From positions 1 to 10,144 of the forward strand of contig JALNXR010000054.1 of assembly GCA_023230265.1 (NCBI GenBank): a stretch of DNA of 10,144 nt. The letters are read 5' to 3'. Under the pieces are notes generated by a model. The model made no database searches, was not told the DNA's origin, and saw only the letters and a program-made list of their open reading frames with translations. The DNA is from Bacteroidales bacterium (GTDB lineage Bacteria; Bacteroidota; Bacteroidia; Bacteroidales; UBA932). A program made the position numbers and the translations under genes. Below, piece by piece: positions 1 to 6,609 of this stretch. Numbering within the stretch: position 1 is the stretch's first letter; each line of letters starts with the position of its first letter.

Positions 1-454
1 TTTTTCTACCGAAAGAGATATTCTCTCCCAGTGATGTATGAGGAATCCTGACCCTGTCAATAATGGTCCTTCCGTCAGATGCTACAAGCAGGATCTCCTC
101 TGACTCCTCAAGAGTGAAGTTTACATGAAAAGTTCCCCTATATGGCTGGTTATCTGCCCAGAAAAGAATATGTTGTCTGGGCTTGACAAAGGTCAATACA
201 TCCCCTTTGGGAACAATGTACTTAGTAAGGTTGGAGGGGTCGTTGGTAAGATAGCAACCACCGATATTAACAGTGCCGTACGAAGAGTTGAATAGCTCGA
301 TCCATCCGTTTTTGTGTCCGAAATCGTCTTCAAAGTCATTGGTGTTAACAACCAGTATCTCGTTAAGGCGCATATCTTCCTGACTTTGAGCAGCAGCCCT
401 TAAGCCTGGAAACAGAAGGGAAACAAGCAGAAGTAATTTTAAGACTCTTTTCAT
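1..454 (-). CDS. Lamin-tail-domain protein, probable OadG-like gamma subunit of methylmalonyl-CoA decarboxylase (partial, C-terminus missing)
   Basis: An open frame runs from an ATG at 452-454 to the left edge without a stop, giving 151 residues; the 3' end lies outside the window. Residues 1 to about 23 look like a Sec signal peptide or signal anchor (MKR, then a Leu-rich core, then Ala-Ala-Ala-Gln). Residues from about 29 to the edge look like a lamin-tail (LTD) beta-sandwich: RLNEILVVN, then WIELFN, then GGCYLTND and HILFWADN. The gene starts 12 bases after the mmdA stop, so it is almost certainly cotranscribed with it. From memory, Bacteroidales carry at this position a protein with an N-terminal LTD and a C-terminal OadG-type (decarboxylase gamma) segment, followed by biotin-carrier and membrane beta-subunit genes. 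The OadG part cannot be seen here, so the subunit role is inference; the LTD call is stronger. Confidence 0.78.
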   Translation of the reverse strand, partial: MKRVLKLLLLVSLLFPGLRAAAQSQEDMRLNEILVVNTNDFEDDFGHKNGWIELFNSSYGTVNIGGCYLTNDPSNLTKYIVPKGDVLTFVKPRQHILFWADNQPYRGTFHVNFTLEESEEILLVASDGRTIIDRVRIPHTSLGENISFGRK

Positions 455-466
455 TACTTATCAGTT

Positions 467-2020
467 TTAAAGTGGCAGGTTGTCATGCTTCTTTGCCGGA
501 TTAGAGAGCTTCTTTGTGGATAACTGCTGCAGGGCTCTTATAATCCTGAAGCGAGTGTTCCTCGGCTCAATAACATCATCAATGTAACCGTATCTGGCAG
601 CATTATAAGGATTTGCAAAAGCATCCCTGTACTCTTTCTCCTTCTCGGCGGCTAGAGCGGCAGGATCTTCTGATGCAGCCATCTCCTTGCCGTATAGTAC
701 CTCAATAGCTCCGGAGGGACCCATTACAGCAATTTCGGCGCTTGGCCATGCATAATTTATATCCCCTCTGAGGTGTTTGCTGCTCATTACGCAATATGCC
801 CCACCGTATGATTTGCGCAGGGTGATTGTAACCTTTGGAACAGTGGCCTCTCCAAAGGCATAGAGAAGTTTTGCACCGTGAAGAATGATGCCTCCGTACT
901 CCTGCTGCGTTCCTGGCAGGAATCCGGGAACATCCACCAGTGTTACAAGTGGTATATTGAATGCGTCACAGAAGCGGACGAACCTGGCACCTTTTCTTGA
1001 AGCATTGTTATCCAGCACCCCGGCGAGAACCTTTGGCTGATTGGCAACAATACCCACAGATATTCCGTTAAAGCGGGCAAATCCCACTATCATATTTGTT
1101 GCATAGTCCTTGTGTACTTCCAGAAATTTTCCGTCATCAACAATTGCTCCGATCACCTCATACATATCGTAAGGCTTGTTGGGACTGTCAGGAACAATCT
1201 CGTTAAGTGAATCCTCCAGCCTGTCAATGGGATCACCTGTTGGCAAAAGGGGAGGTTCTTCAAGATTGTTCTGTGGAAGATATCCGAGCAGATCTCTTAT
1301 CACCCTGATTCCGTCCTCTTCTGTGTCAACTGCGAAATGTGCAACTCCGCTCTTTGACGAATGCACTGACGCACCTCCAAGCTGCTCCTGATTGACATCC
1401 TCTCCTGTTACAGTCTTTACAACTTTTGGTCCTGTAAGGAACATGTAACTGGTTCCCTTTGTCATAATGATAAAGTCGGTGAGGGCAGGGGAGTAGACAG
1501 CTCCTCCGGCACAGGGACCAAAGATGGCCGATATTTGTGGAACCACCCCGGATGCGAGAATATTTCTCTGGAATATCTCTGCATATCCTGCAAGAGCATT
1601 GACTCCCTCCTGAATTCTTGCGCCACCGGAGTCATTGATACCAATAACAGGAGCTCCCATTTTCATCGCCTGATCCATAATTTTACAGATCTTGTTTGCA
1701 AAGCTTTCTGAAAGTGAACCTCCGAAAACTGTAAAGTCCTGTGCAAAAACATATACAAGTCTGCCATCGATAGTCCCGAATCCTGTTACGACTCCGTCTC
1801 CCAGAACTCTCTCTTTTTCCATCCCGAAATTTGTACACCTGTGAGAAACAAACATATCGAATTCTTCAAAACTTCCTTCGTCAAGAAGCATTGCAATTCT
1901 CTCACGGGCAGTGAATTTGCCCTTTTGATGCTGTGAGTCGATCCTTTTCTGACCGCCTCCCTGATGTGCTTTATCCCTAAGTTTTATCAGTGCTTTAACC
2001 TGTTCAAGTTGCTGGCTCAT
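467..2020 (-). CDS. mmdA: Methylmalonyl-CoA decarboxylase alpha subunit / propionyl-CoA carboxylase beta subunit (carboxyltransferase)
   Basis: This 517-residue protein is a full-length biotin-dependent acyl-CoA carboxyltransferase of two crotonase-like halves. It moves the carboxyl group between methylmalonyl-CoA and carboxybiotin. Visible family motifs are KFTARERI (35-42), the first-half acyl-CoA/oxyanion site GGARIQEGV (132-140), [16 protein letters not shown] (168-183), the second-half [16 protein letters not shown] (362-377) and [12 protein letters not shown] (407-418 region). Asp420, followed by INYAWPS, aligns from memory with the Asp that favours propionyl- over acetyl-CoA in actinobacterial PccB. 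The gene sits 17 bases after the epimerase stop and 12 bases before the lamin-tail gene, which supports methylmalonyl-CoA as substrate. Whether it works as a Na+-pumping decarboxylase alpha subunit or as a carboxylase beta subunit depends on the partner genes to the left, outside the window; the lamin-tail neighbour favours the decarboxylase. The start at 2020 gives the usual short N-terminus. Confidence 0.93.
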   Translation of the reverse strand: MSQQLEQVKALIKLRDKAHQGGGQKRIDSQHQKGKFTARERIAMLLDEGSFEEFDMFVSHRCTNFGMEKERVLGDGVVTGFGTIDGRLVYVFAQDFTVFGGSLSESFANKICKIMDQAMKMGAPVIGINDSGGARIQEGVNALAGYAEIFQRNILASGVVPQISAIFGPCAGGAVYSPALTDFIIMTKGTSYMFLTGPKVVKTVTGEDVNQEQLGGASVHSSKSGVAHFAVDTEEDGIRVIRDLLGYLPQNNLEEPPLLPTGDPIDRLEDSLNEIVPDSPNKPYDMYEVIGAIVDDGKFLEVHKDYATNMIVGFARFNGISVGIVANQPKVLAGVLDNNASRKGARFVRFCDAFNIPLVTLVDVPGFLPGTQQEYGGIILHGAKLLYAFGEATVPKVTITLRKSYGGAYCVMSSKHLRGDINYAWPSAEIAVMGPSGAIEVLYGKEMAASEDPAALAAEKEKEYRDAFANPYNAARYGYIDDVIEPRNTRFRIIRALQQLSTKKLSNPAKKHDNLPL

Positions 2021-2037
2021 ATTTTTTATATTTCAGT

Positions 2038-2460
2038 TTATTTATCTTGTTTATTGGGATCTTCGCACAGCTCTGTGAGAACCCCTGCAGTGGATTTTGG
2101 ATGGAGAAATGCAATTTTAAGCCCTTCTGCCCCTTTTCTGGGTGATTTGTCTATCAGCTGAACACCCTTTTCTGAGAGTTCGTCCAGACTCTCCTGAACA
2201 CCCCCTTCGGTTGCAAAAGCTATATGATGAACACCTTCACCTTTTTTCTCAAGAAATTTCCCAATCGGTCCTTCCGGATCTGTGCTCTCCAGAAGTTCAA
2301 TTTTTGTCTGTCCTATACGGAAAAAGGCTGTTTTTACCTTCTGATCTGCTACCTCTTCAATTGCGTAGCATTTCAATCCCAGTATCTCTTCGTAATAGGG
2401 AATCGCCGTCTCCAGAGATTTAACAGCAATGCCTATGTGTTCAATATGCGAAAGTTTCAT
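2038..2460 (-). CDS. mce: Methylmalonyl-CoA epimerase
   Basis: At 140 residues this has the normal length for a methylmalonyl-CoA epimerase of the vicinal oxygen chelate (VOC/glyoxalase) superfamily. The enzyme interconverts (2R)- and (2S)-methylmalonyl-CoA, linking B12-dependent methylmalonyl-CoA mutase to the decarboxylase or carboxylase. Two beta-alpha-beta-beta-beta modules are recognisable: HIEHIGIAV with TAIPYYEEILGL in the first, and GVHHIAFA with GVLTEL in the second. Probable divalent-metal ligands are His8, Glu55 (in KIELLES), His79 and Glu130; I place the second by motif, and Gln51 is an alternative. The gene is first in its operon: mmdA begins 17 bases later, and a good Bacteroidota promoter lies about 47 bases upstream of the start. 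No Shine-Dalgarno sequence precedes the ATG, only an AT-rich leader, as is usual in this phylum. Confidence 0.95.
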   Translation of the reverse strand: MKLSHIEHIGIAVKSLETAIPYYEEILGLKCYAIEEVADQKVKTAFFRIGQTKIELLESTDPEGPIGKFLEKKGEGVHHIAFATEGGVQESLDELSEKGVQLIDKSPRKGAEGLKIAFLHPKSTAGVLTELCEDPNKQDK

Positions 2461-2506
2461 AAATAAAAAAAAGTGTTGATTTTTTAAAAAATTCTGAAAT
2501 AAAGGG

Positions 2507-2537
2507 CAAAGTTATTAATTAATAAAACCGGAACAAA
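2507..2537 (-). promoter_or_regulatory. Bacteroidota-type promoter for the mce-mmdA operon
   Basis: On the minus strand a -33 element TTTG (2534-2537) is followed after 19 bases by TAACTTTG (2507-2514), an exact match to the Bacteroidota -7 consensus TAnnTTTG. Transcription would begin near 2500, leaving an AT-rich leader of about 40 bases before the epimerase ATG at 2460. The -33 element falls inside the T-tract of the yebC terminator, so the two signals physically overlap. Confidence 0.65.
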
Positions 2538-2566
2538 AAAAAATGGCAGGAATTCCTGCCATTTTT
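2535..2566 (-). terminator. Intrinsic terminator after yebC
   Basis: Positions 2539-2566 form a perfect 28-base inverted repeat centred on GGAATTCC: a TGGCAGG/CCTGCCA core flanked by A/T runs, with AATT as the tip. Read on the minus strand it lies 18 bases after the yebC stop and is followed by nine T residues (2543-2535), the classic layout of a Rho-independent terminator. On the plus strand the T-tract is only five bases, and no plus-strand gene ends nearby, so the main direction is leftward. Confidence 0.85.
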
Positions 2567-2584
2567 ACGGATAATGTTATTTTT

Positions 2585-3301
2585 TTAATTGGCCATTGTA
2601 TGATATACATTTTGCACATCATCATCGTTTTCGAAACGCTCTATGAGTTTCTCAATTTCGGCTCTGTGATCAGCTTCAAGTTGCTTAAGTTCAACTGTCG
2701 GAATTCTCTCAAAACCACCGGTTATCAGCTCATAACCCTTCTCCTCGATATATTTCTGTATTGATCCGTAGGATTCAAACAGCCCGTATATAACTATCTC
2801 CTCATCCTCTTTAAAAAGTTCCTCGGCTCCGTAATCTATAAGCTCCAGTTCAAGCTCTTCAGGATCAACATCATTAACTGTTCTGATTTTGAATACAGAT
2901 TTTCTCTCAAACATAAATTCCACACTTCCCTGTGTGCCTAGAGATCCACCGTTTTTATTAAAGTAACTTCTGATATTGGCAACCGTCCTGGTTGGATTGT
3001 CAGTGGCGGTTTCAATCAAAAAAGCAATTCCGTGAGGTCCATAACCTTCATATACAACCTCCTTGTATTCACTAAGATCCTTTTCGACTGCCCTTTTTAT
3101 GGCTCTCTCAATGTTGTCCTTGGGCATATTTTCACTTCTGGCTGTGGAGATAATTGCTCTCAATCTTGGATTGTTATCCGGATCCGGACCACCCGATTTG
3201 GCTGCGATTGTCAACTCTTTTCCAAGCCTTGTAAAAACCCGGGACATATTGCCCCAGCGCTTGAATTTTCTCTCCTTTCTGAATTCAAATGCCCTTCCCA
3301 T
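2585..3301 (-). CDS. yebC: YebC/PmpR-family protein (DNA-binding regulator / translation-associated factor)
   Basis: This 238-residue protein has the standard YebC family length and opening: MGRAFEFRKERKFKRW, then FTRLGKELTIAAKSGGPDPD and NMPKDNIERAIKRA. It continues with YEGYGPHGIAFLIE, the NGGSLGTQGSV segment and an acidic C-terminal domain. Family members are soluble three-domain proteins. They were first described as DNA-binding regulators (PmpR-type); more recent work, recalled and not checked, implicates them in relieving ribosome stalling, and mitochondrial TACO1 is a homologue. The gene starts 13 bases after the TPR-protein stop and is the last gene of a two-gene minus-strand unit, with a strong terminator directly downstream. 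The family call is secure; which molecular role applies here cannot be told from sequence. Confidence 0.95.
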   Translation of the reverse strand: MGRAFEFRKERKFKRWGNMSRVFTRLGKELTIAAKSGGPDPDNNPRLRAIISTARSENMPKDNIERAIKRAVEKDLSEYKEVVYEGYGPHGIAFLIETATDNPTRTVANIRSYFNKNGGSLGTQGSVEFMFERKSVFKIRTVNDVDPEELELELIDYGAEELFKEDEEIVIYGLFESYGSIQKYIEEKGYELITGGFERIPTVELKQLEADHRAEIEKLIERFENDDDVQNVYHTMAN

Positions 3302-3314
3302 GTTTTCAATAAAT

Positions 3315-3983
3315 TTATGGCCTTATTCTGGCGATGTATTTGTCGATTTCGTATCCCTCCACTGTCTGTGGATATTTTGTCTTAATCTCTTCGTACGCTT
3401 TAAGGGCATTGTCAATCTCTCCCATCTCCTCATACATTATTCCTGCTTTAAGCAGATAAGCTGCTGCAAACGGAGTGTCAACATGTTTGGCAGCCTTCAT
3501 GTAGAAATTTACCGCCTCCCTGTTCTGCTGCAGTCCTGCATGTGCATCTCCGATATTGCACATTGCCCTTGCCTGCATTATAAGATCTTCTCCTTTGTAT
3601 TTTTTAAGATATTCAATAGCCTGTTGGTAGTTTCCAAGATGCAGTTCGCAGATTCCTGCATAAAAATTCACTGCCTCACCTGAGTTATTCCCGTACTCTT
3701 CCAGGATCTGTTTAAAACCCAGTGCATTGCCATCTCCGTTAAGTGCCAGAGCAAATGAATCTGCCCTGAAATATTGTTCAGCAACAAATGTCTGGGCCAT
3801 AGCTTCGTTTATTCTGGGTTTACGGTAGAGGTGCTGATATGCGAAAGATGCAGCTGCGATGATTACAATCACAATAACTGAGTAGAGCAAGGGCTTCTTG
3901 TACTTCTCTATCAGTTGTTCGGTTTGAGTAAGTGCTTCAACTACTTTTTCTTCCGGATGATGATGTTTTGTGTTCTTTGCCAT
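3315..3983 (-). CDS. Membrane-anchored tetratricopeptide-repeat protein (YfgM-like)
   Basis: This 222-residue protein has a short charged N-terminus with three His residues (7-9), then one strongly hydrophobic segment at about 31-50 (PLLYSVIVIVIIAAASFAY). The rest is helical and reads as TPR units near 102-133, 135-168 and 172-205, with typical signatures such as GNYQQAIEYLKKY, NREAVNFYMKAAK and GEIDNALKAYEEI. The layout of a cytoplasmic tail, one membrane helix and an extracytoplasmic TPR domain resembles YfgM, an ancillary protein of the Sec translocon and periplasmic chaperone network; that is an analogy by architecture only. The gene heads a unit with yebC (13-base gap) and diverges from recF. 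A well-matched promoter lies 24 bases upstream of its ATG. TPR proteins bind other proteins; the partner is unknown. Confidence 0.82.
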   Translation of the reverse strand: MAKNTKHHHPEEKVVEALTQTEQLIEKYKKPLLYSVIVIVIIAAASFAYQHLYRKPRINEAMAQTFVAEQYFRADSFALALNGDGNALGFKQILEEYGNNSGEAVNFYAGICELHLGNYQQAIEYLKKYKGEDLIMQARAMCNIGDAHAGLQQNREAVNFYMKAAKHVDTPFAAAYLLKAGIMYEEMGEIDNALKAYEEIKTKYPQTVEGYEIDKYIARIRP

Positions 3984-4006
3984 TTTTAGATTTTTTATGC
4001 AGTCTG

Positions 4007-4036
4007 CAAAATTACAACAATTTGTCTAATCTCAAA
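4007..4036 (-). promoter_or_regulatory. Promoter for the TPR-protein/yebC unit
   Basis: On the minus strand TTTG (4033-4036) is followed after 18 bases by TAATTTTG (4007-4014), matching TTTG...TAnnTTTG. The predicted start of transcription is close to 4000, giving a leader of under 20 bases before the ATG at 3983. Confidence 0.6.
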
Positions 4037-4056
4037 TATGTAATCAGATAAAATTG

Positions 4057-4064
4057 TAACTTTG
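4057..4064 (+). promoter_or_regulatory. Candidate -7 promoter element for the recF operon
   Basis: TAACTTTG is an exact TAnnTTTG match 20 bases before the recF ATG. It is the same octamer as in the epimerase promoter. No good TTTG occurs at the right distance upstream, so the -33 half is weak or degenerate and the call rests on the -7 box and its position. The leader would be about 15 bases. Confidence 0.45.
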
Positions 4065-4084
4065 TAGAATAAGCAAAGGCAATA

Positions 4085-5173
4085 ATGTATCTAAACAAAA
4101 TATCTGTTACAAATTTTAAAAATATATCCCAGACTACTCTCTCCTTTTCAAAAAAGTTAAACTGTATAACAGGAATTAACGGATCCGGTAAGACAAATCT
4201 TCTGGATGCTGTTTACTTTTTGTCGATGACAAAGAGTTATTTTCCTTCTGCAGACCAATATATAATCCGTTACGGAGAGAACAGGGCAGCTATTACAGGT
4301 GAGTACATCAACAGTGACAAAACATCAGAAAAAATCAGCGTAAATATTGATACTGCATCGGGTAAACAGATAAAAAGAAATTCTAAACCCTACAGCAGGC
4401 TCTCCGATCATGTAGGTCTTATACCTGTGGTAATGATATCTCCCTCTGACAGCGCCCTTATCAACGAGAGCGGAGAGGAGAGAAGGAGATACCTCAATTC
4501 TATTCTCTCCCAGCTGGACAGGGAGTATCTCAGACGGTTGCAAAACTATAATATACTTCTGTCTCAAAGGAATAAACTTTTAAAAAGTGACTTTTTTTCT
4601 GAGGATCTCCTGTGGGCTTACTCAGAGAAAATGGCTCAGGACGGACAATATATATATGAAAAAAGGAGGGAATTTGTAAAAAGTATCTCCCCCTCCGTTG
4701 AGTATTATTATGGAGTGATCTCGGGAGAGCGGGAGAGTATAACCATAGAATACAGGTCAGATCTGGAGGGTACAACAATAAGCGAGCTCTTTTCCAGCAA
4801 TTTAAAAAGAGATTCCCTTCTCCGGTACACTACCTCAGGTATTCATCGCGATGATCTGTTTTTTACCATGAACGGACATCCGATTAAAAGAGGCGGCTCC
4901 CAGGGGCAGCAGAAAAGTTTTCTGGTCTCTCTCAAACTGGCACAATTTTCTGCAATCAGGGAACAAAAGGGAGAACCTCCGGTTTTATTGCTGGATGATA
5001 TTTTTGACAAGCTTGATATACTCAGAGTTGAATCATTGTTAAAGCTTGTTGCCACAAGTGATTTTGGTCAGATATTCTTAACAGAAAGCAACAAACTAAG
5101 GGTTTCTGAAATACTGGAGACGATTGACGGGGACTCTCTGTCATTTGAAATTGACAAGGGAAGAGTGATATGA
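4085..5173 (+). CDS. recF: DNA replication and repair protein RecF
   Basis: This 362-residue SMC/ABC-type ATPase has the usual RecF length. It starts MYLNKISVTNFKNI and carries a Walker A motif GINGSGKT (30-37). The signature region includes TTSGIHRDDLFF followed by GGSQGQQKSFLVSLKLAQF, and the Walker B is LLLDD (301-305), followed by IFDKLD. RecF binds ATP and DNA at single-strand gaps and, with RecO and RecR, helps load RecA. Here it leads a plus-strand operon: its TGA overlaps the ATG of the next gene (ATGA), which indicates translational coupling. It does not sit with dnaA, dnaN or gyrB in the visible region, but it keeps the frequently seen partner, a DUF721/DciA-type gene. All catalytic motifs are intact. 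Confidence 0.97.
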   Translation: MYLNKISVTNFKNISQTTLSFSKKLNCITGINGSGKTNLLDAVYFLSMTKSYFPSADQYIIRYGENRAAITGEYINSDKTSEKISVNIDTASGKQIKRNSKPYSRLSDHVGLIPVVMISPSDSALINESGEERRRYLNSILSQLDREYLRRLQNYNILLSQRNKLLKSDFFSEDLLWAYSEKMAQDGQYIYEKRREFVKSISPSVEYYYGVISGERESITIEYRSDLEGTTISELFSSNLKRDSLLRYTTSGIHRDDLFFTMNGHPIKRGGSQGQQKSFLVSLKLAQFSAIREQKGEPPVLLLDDIFDKLDILRVESLLKLVATSDFGQIFLTESNKLRVSEILETIDGDSLSFEIDKGRVI

Positions 5174-5460
5174 AAAGGGAAAACTCAGTCAGGATTGATG
5201 AGCTTTTAACTCTCTTTATAAAGGAGTACGGGTTGGAGGATGGACTTGTAAGAACCAGGGTTTTTCATGCCTGGGACGAATCGGTGGGGCCTCGTTACAG
5301 CAAAATTACCGTAAGTAAATTTTTTAGGGAGGGAGTACTTTACTGTACAATAAACTCGTCTGTTGCAAAAAATTATCTTTTTATGCACAGAGTGAAAATT
5401 ATCGGGGAGATAAACCGGATAATGGGTTCCCAGGTGGTAAAGGATCTTGTATTAAGGTAA
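5170..5460 (+). CDS. DUF721 / DciA-like protein
   Basis: This 96-residue protein matches the DUF721 pattern: a helical start (SVRIDELLTLFIKEYGLED), a VFHAWDESVGPRYSKIT segment (the family's W-x3-VG motif), then beta strands LYCTINSSVAKNYLFMHR and a C-terminal IIGEINRIMGSQVVKDLVLR resembling the common L-N...G...V-x-D-L end. DUF721 contains DciA, described as the loader or operator of the replicative helicase DnaB in bacteria lacking DnaC/DnaI. The start overlaps the recF stop by four bases, and pdxB follows after 2 bases. The recF-DUF721 linkage is known from other phyla too, including the actinobacterial dnaN-recF-DUF721-gyrB region. Family membership is likely; a helicase-loading role in this organism is inference. 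Confidence 0.83.
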   Translation: MKRENSVRIDELLTLFIKEYGLEDGLVRTRVFHAWDESVGPRYSKITVSKFFREGVLYCTINSSVAKNYLFMHRVKIIGEINRIMGSQVVKDLVLR

Positions 5461-5462
5461 TT

Positions 5463-6575
5463 ATGAAAATTGTTGCAGATAATAACATACCTTTTCTTAA
5501 GGGAGTTTTTGAGCCTTATGCAGAAGTTGCATACAAACAGGGAGAAAGCATCTCCCGGAGAGACCTGATTACAACGGATGCACTTATTGTAAGAACAAGG
5601 ACAAAATGCAGCAGGGAGCTTCTTGAAGATACAGGAATAAAGTTTATAGCCACTGCAACTATAGGTACAGACCATATTGATATGGACTTCTGCAGAAATC
5701 AGGGGGTAGAAGTAGTTTCTGCAGCAGGTTCCAATGCATGGGGAGTCGTTCAGTATGTGATCAGTGCAATAAACCTGTTAAGGCCTTTTAGGAAATTTCG
5801 CCCTCAAAAGATGGTTGCCGGTGTAATAGGAGCAGGCAATGTGGGGGAGAGAGTGGCTTACACCCTGGGTAAGTTGGGTTATAGGGTCCTCCGTTGCGAT
5901 CCCCCTGTAAGGCAAATGATTGCAGATGGAGTTCATCCCCCTGTGCTGGGCCCGTCACCTGTGGATAGAGGTTATCTGACATCTATGGATTATTGTGAAA
6001 TAGAAGATCTGTTGTCATCATCGGATATTGTTACGGTTCATCTGCCTTTGCAAAAGGATACAAGAGGCTATATAGGTGATGATTACATCTCTTTACTTAA
6101 AAGCGATGCTCTCTTTATAAATACCTCCAGGGGAGAGGTCGTTGATGAGGATTCACTTATTCTTCGCAGAGAGCATTTTGACCGGCTGGTACTGGATGTC
6201 TGGAGCGGAGAGCCCTCAATAAACACAAAGCTGTTAAAACTAGCCGATATTGCAACTACTCATATTGCTGGTTACTCCCTTGAGGGTAAGGTGAATGCAA
6301 CACAAATGTCTGTAAGAGCCTTGGCCGCTTTTTTCTCCATAAAACCGCTGATGGACTTCTCTATTAAGACAACTGACTTTGATTTTGTTCCATCGGGGAG
6401 AGATAAGTACGAAACGCTCTCGTCGCTTATCAATCAGACCTTTGATATGCCTGGTGAAGACAAAAAGTTAAGAGAAAAGCCATCTTCATTCGAAAAACTC
6501 AGAAGTGAGTACTCTTACAGAAGGGAAATCCCGAAAATAATGTATGATATTATTTGTGATGATCAGGATTCTTAA
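5463..6575 (+). CDS. pdxB: Erythronate-4-phosphate dehydrogenase
   Basis: This 370-residue D-2-hydroxyacid dehydrogenase oxidises 4-phospho-erythronate in the deoxyxylulose-phosphate-dependent route to pyridoxal 5'-phosphate. The start MKIVADNNIPF is typical of PdxB. The NAD-binding Rossmann motif is GVIGAGNVGERV (120-131), with an acidic cofactor residue at Asp146 in CDPP. Catalytic residues by family pattern are Arg223 (NTSRGE), Glu250 (DVWSGEP) and His267 (THIAGYSLEGK); the last motif is PdxB-like rather than SerA-like. Length and the C-terminal tail fit the PdxB dimerisation domain. Between CDPP and the next conserved stretch lies a segment (about 149-172, rich in Pro and Gly) that looks longer than in E. 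coli PdxB. The gene begins 2 bases after the DUF721 stop, so it is in the recF operon. Confidence 0.92.
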   Translation: MKIVADNNIPFLKGVFEPYAEVAYKQGESISRRDLITTDALIVRTRTKCSRELLEDTGIKFIATATIGTDHIDMDFCRNQGVEVVSAAGSNAWGVVQYVISAINLLRPFRKFRPQKMVAGVIGAGNVGERVAYTLGKLGYRVLRCDPPVRQMIADGVHPPVLGPSPVDRGYLTSMDYCEIEDLLSSSDIVTVHLPLQKDTRGYIGDDYISLLKSDALFINTSRGEVVDEDSLILRREHFDRLVLDVWSGEPSINTKLLKLADIATTHIAGYSLEGKVNATQMSVRALAAFFSIKPLMDFSIKTTDFDFVPSGRDKYETLSSLINQTFDMPGEDKKLREKPSSFEKLRSEYSYRREIPKIMYDIICDDQDS

Positions 6576-6609
6576 GGTTTGATATATTTTTAAATATAAT
6601 ACTTGTAAT

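Noticed and set aside
2480..2491. TTTTTTAAAAAA palindrome in the mce leader
   Set aside because: A pure A/T run in an AT-rich leader is expected by chance, and no regulator site can be argued from it.
3063..3683. A 206-codon open frame on the plus strand, opposite yebC and the TPR gene
   Set aside because: It runs antisense across two well-recognised genes and their gap, and its Cys/Phe/Leu-rich product resembles no family. It is a shadow frame.
6576..6609. Possible separate promoter for DUF4301 in the 34-base gap
   Set aside because: A TTTG is present but no TAnnTTTG box follows at proper spacing, only AT-rich sequence, so readthrough from pdxB is simpler.
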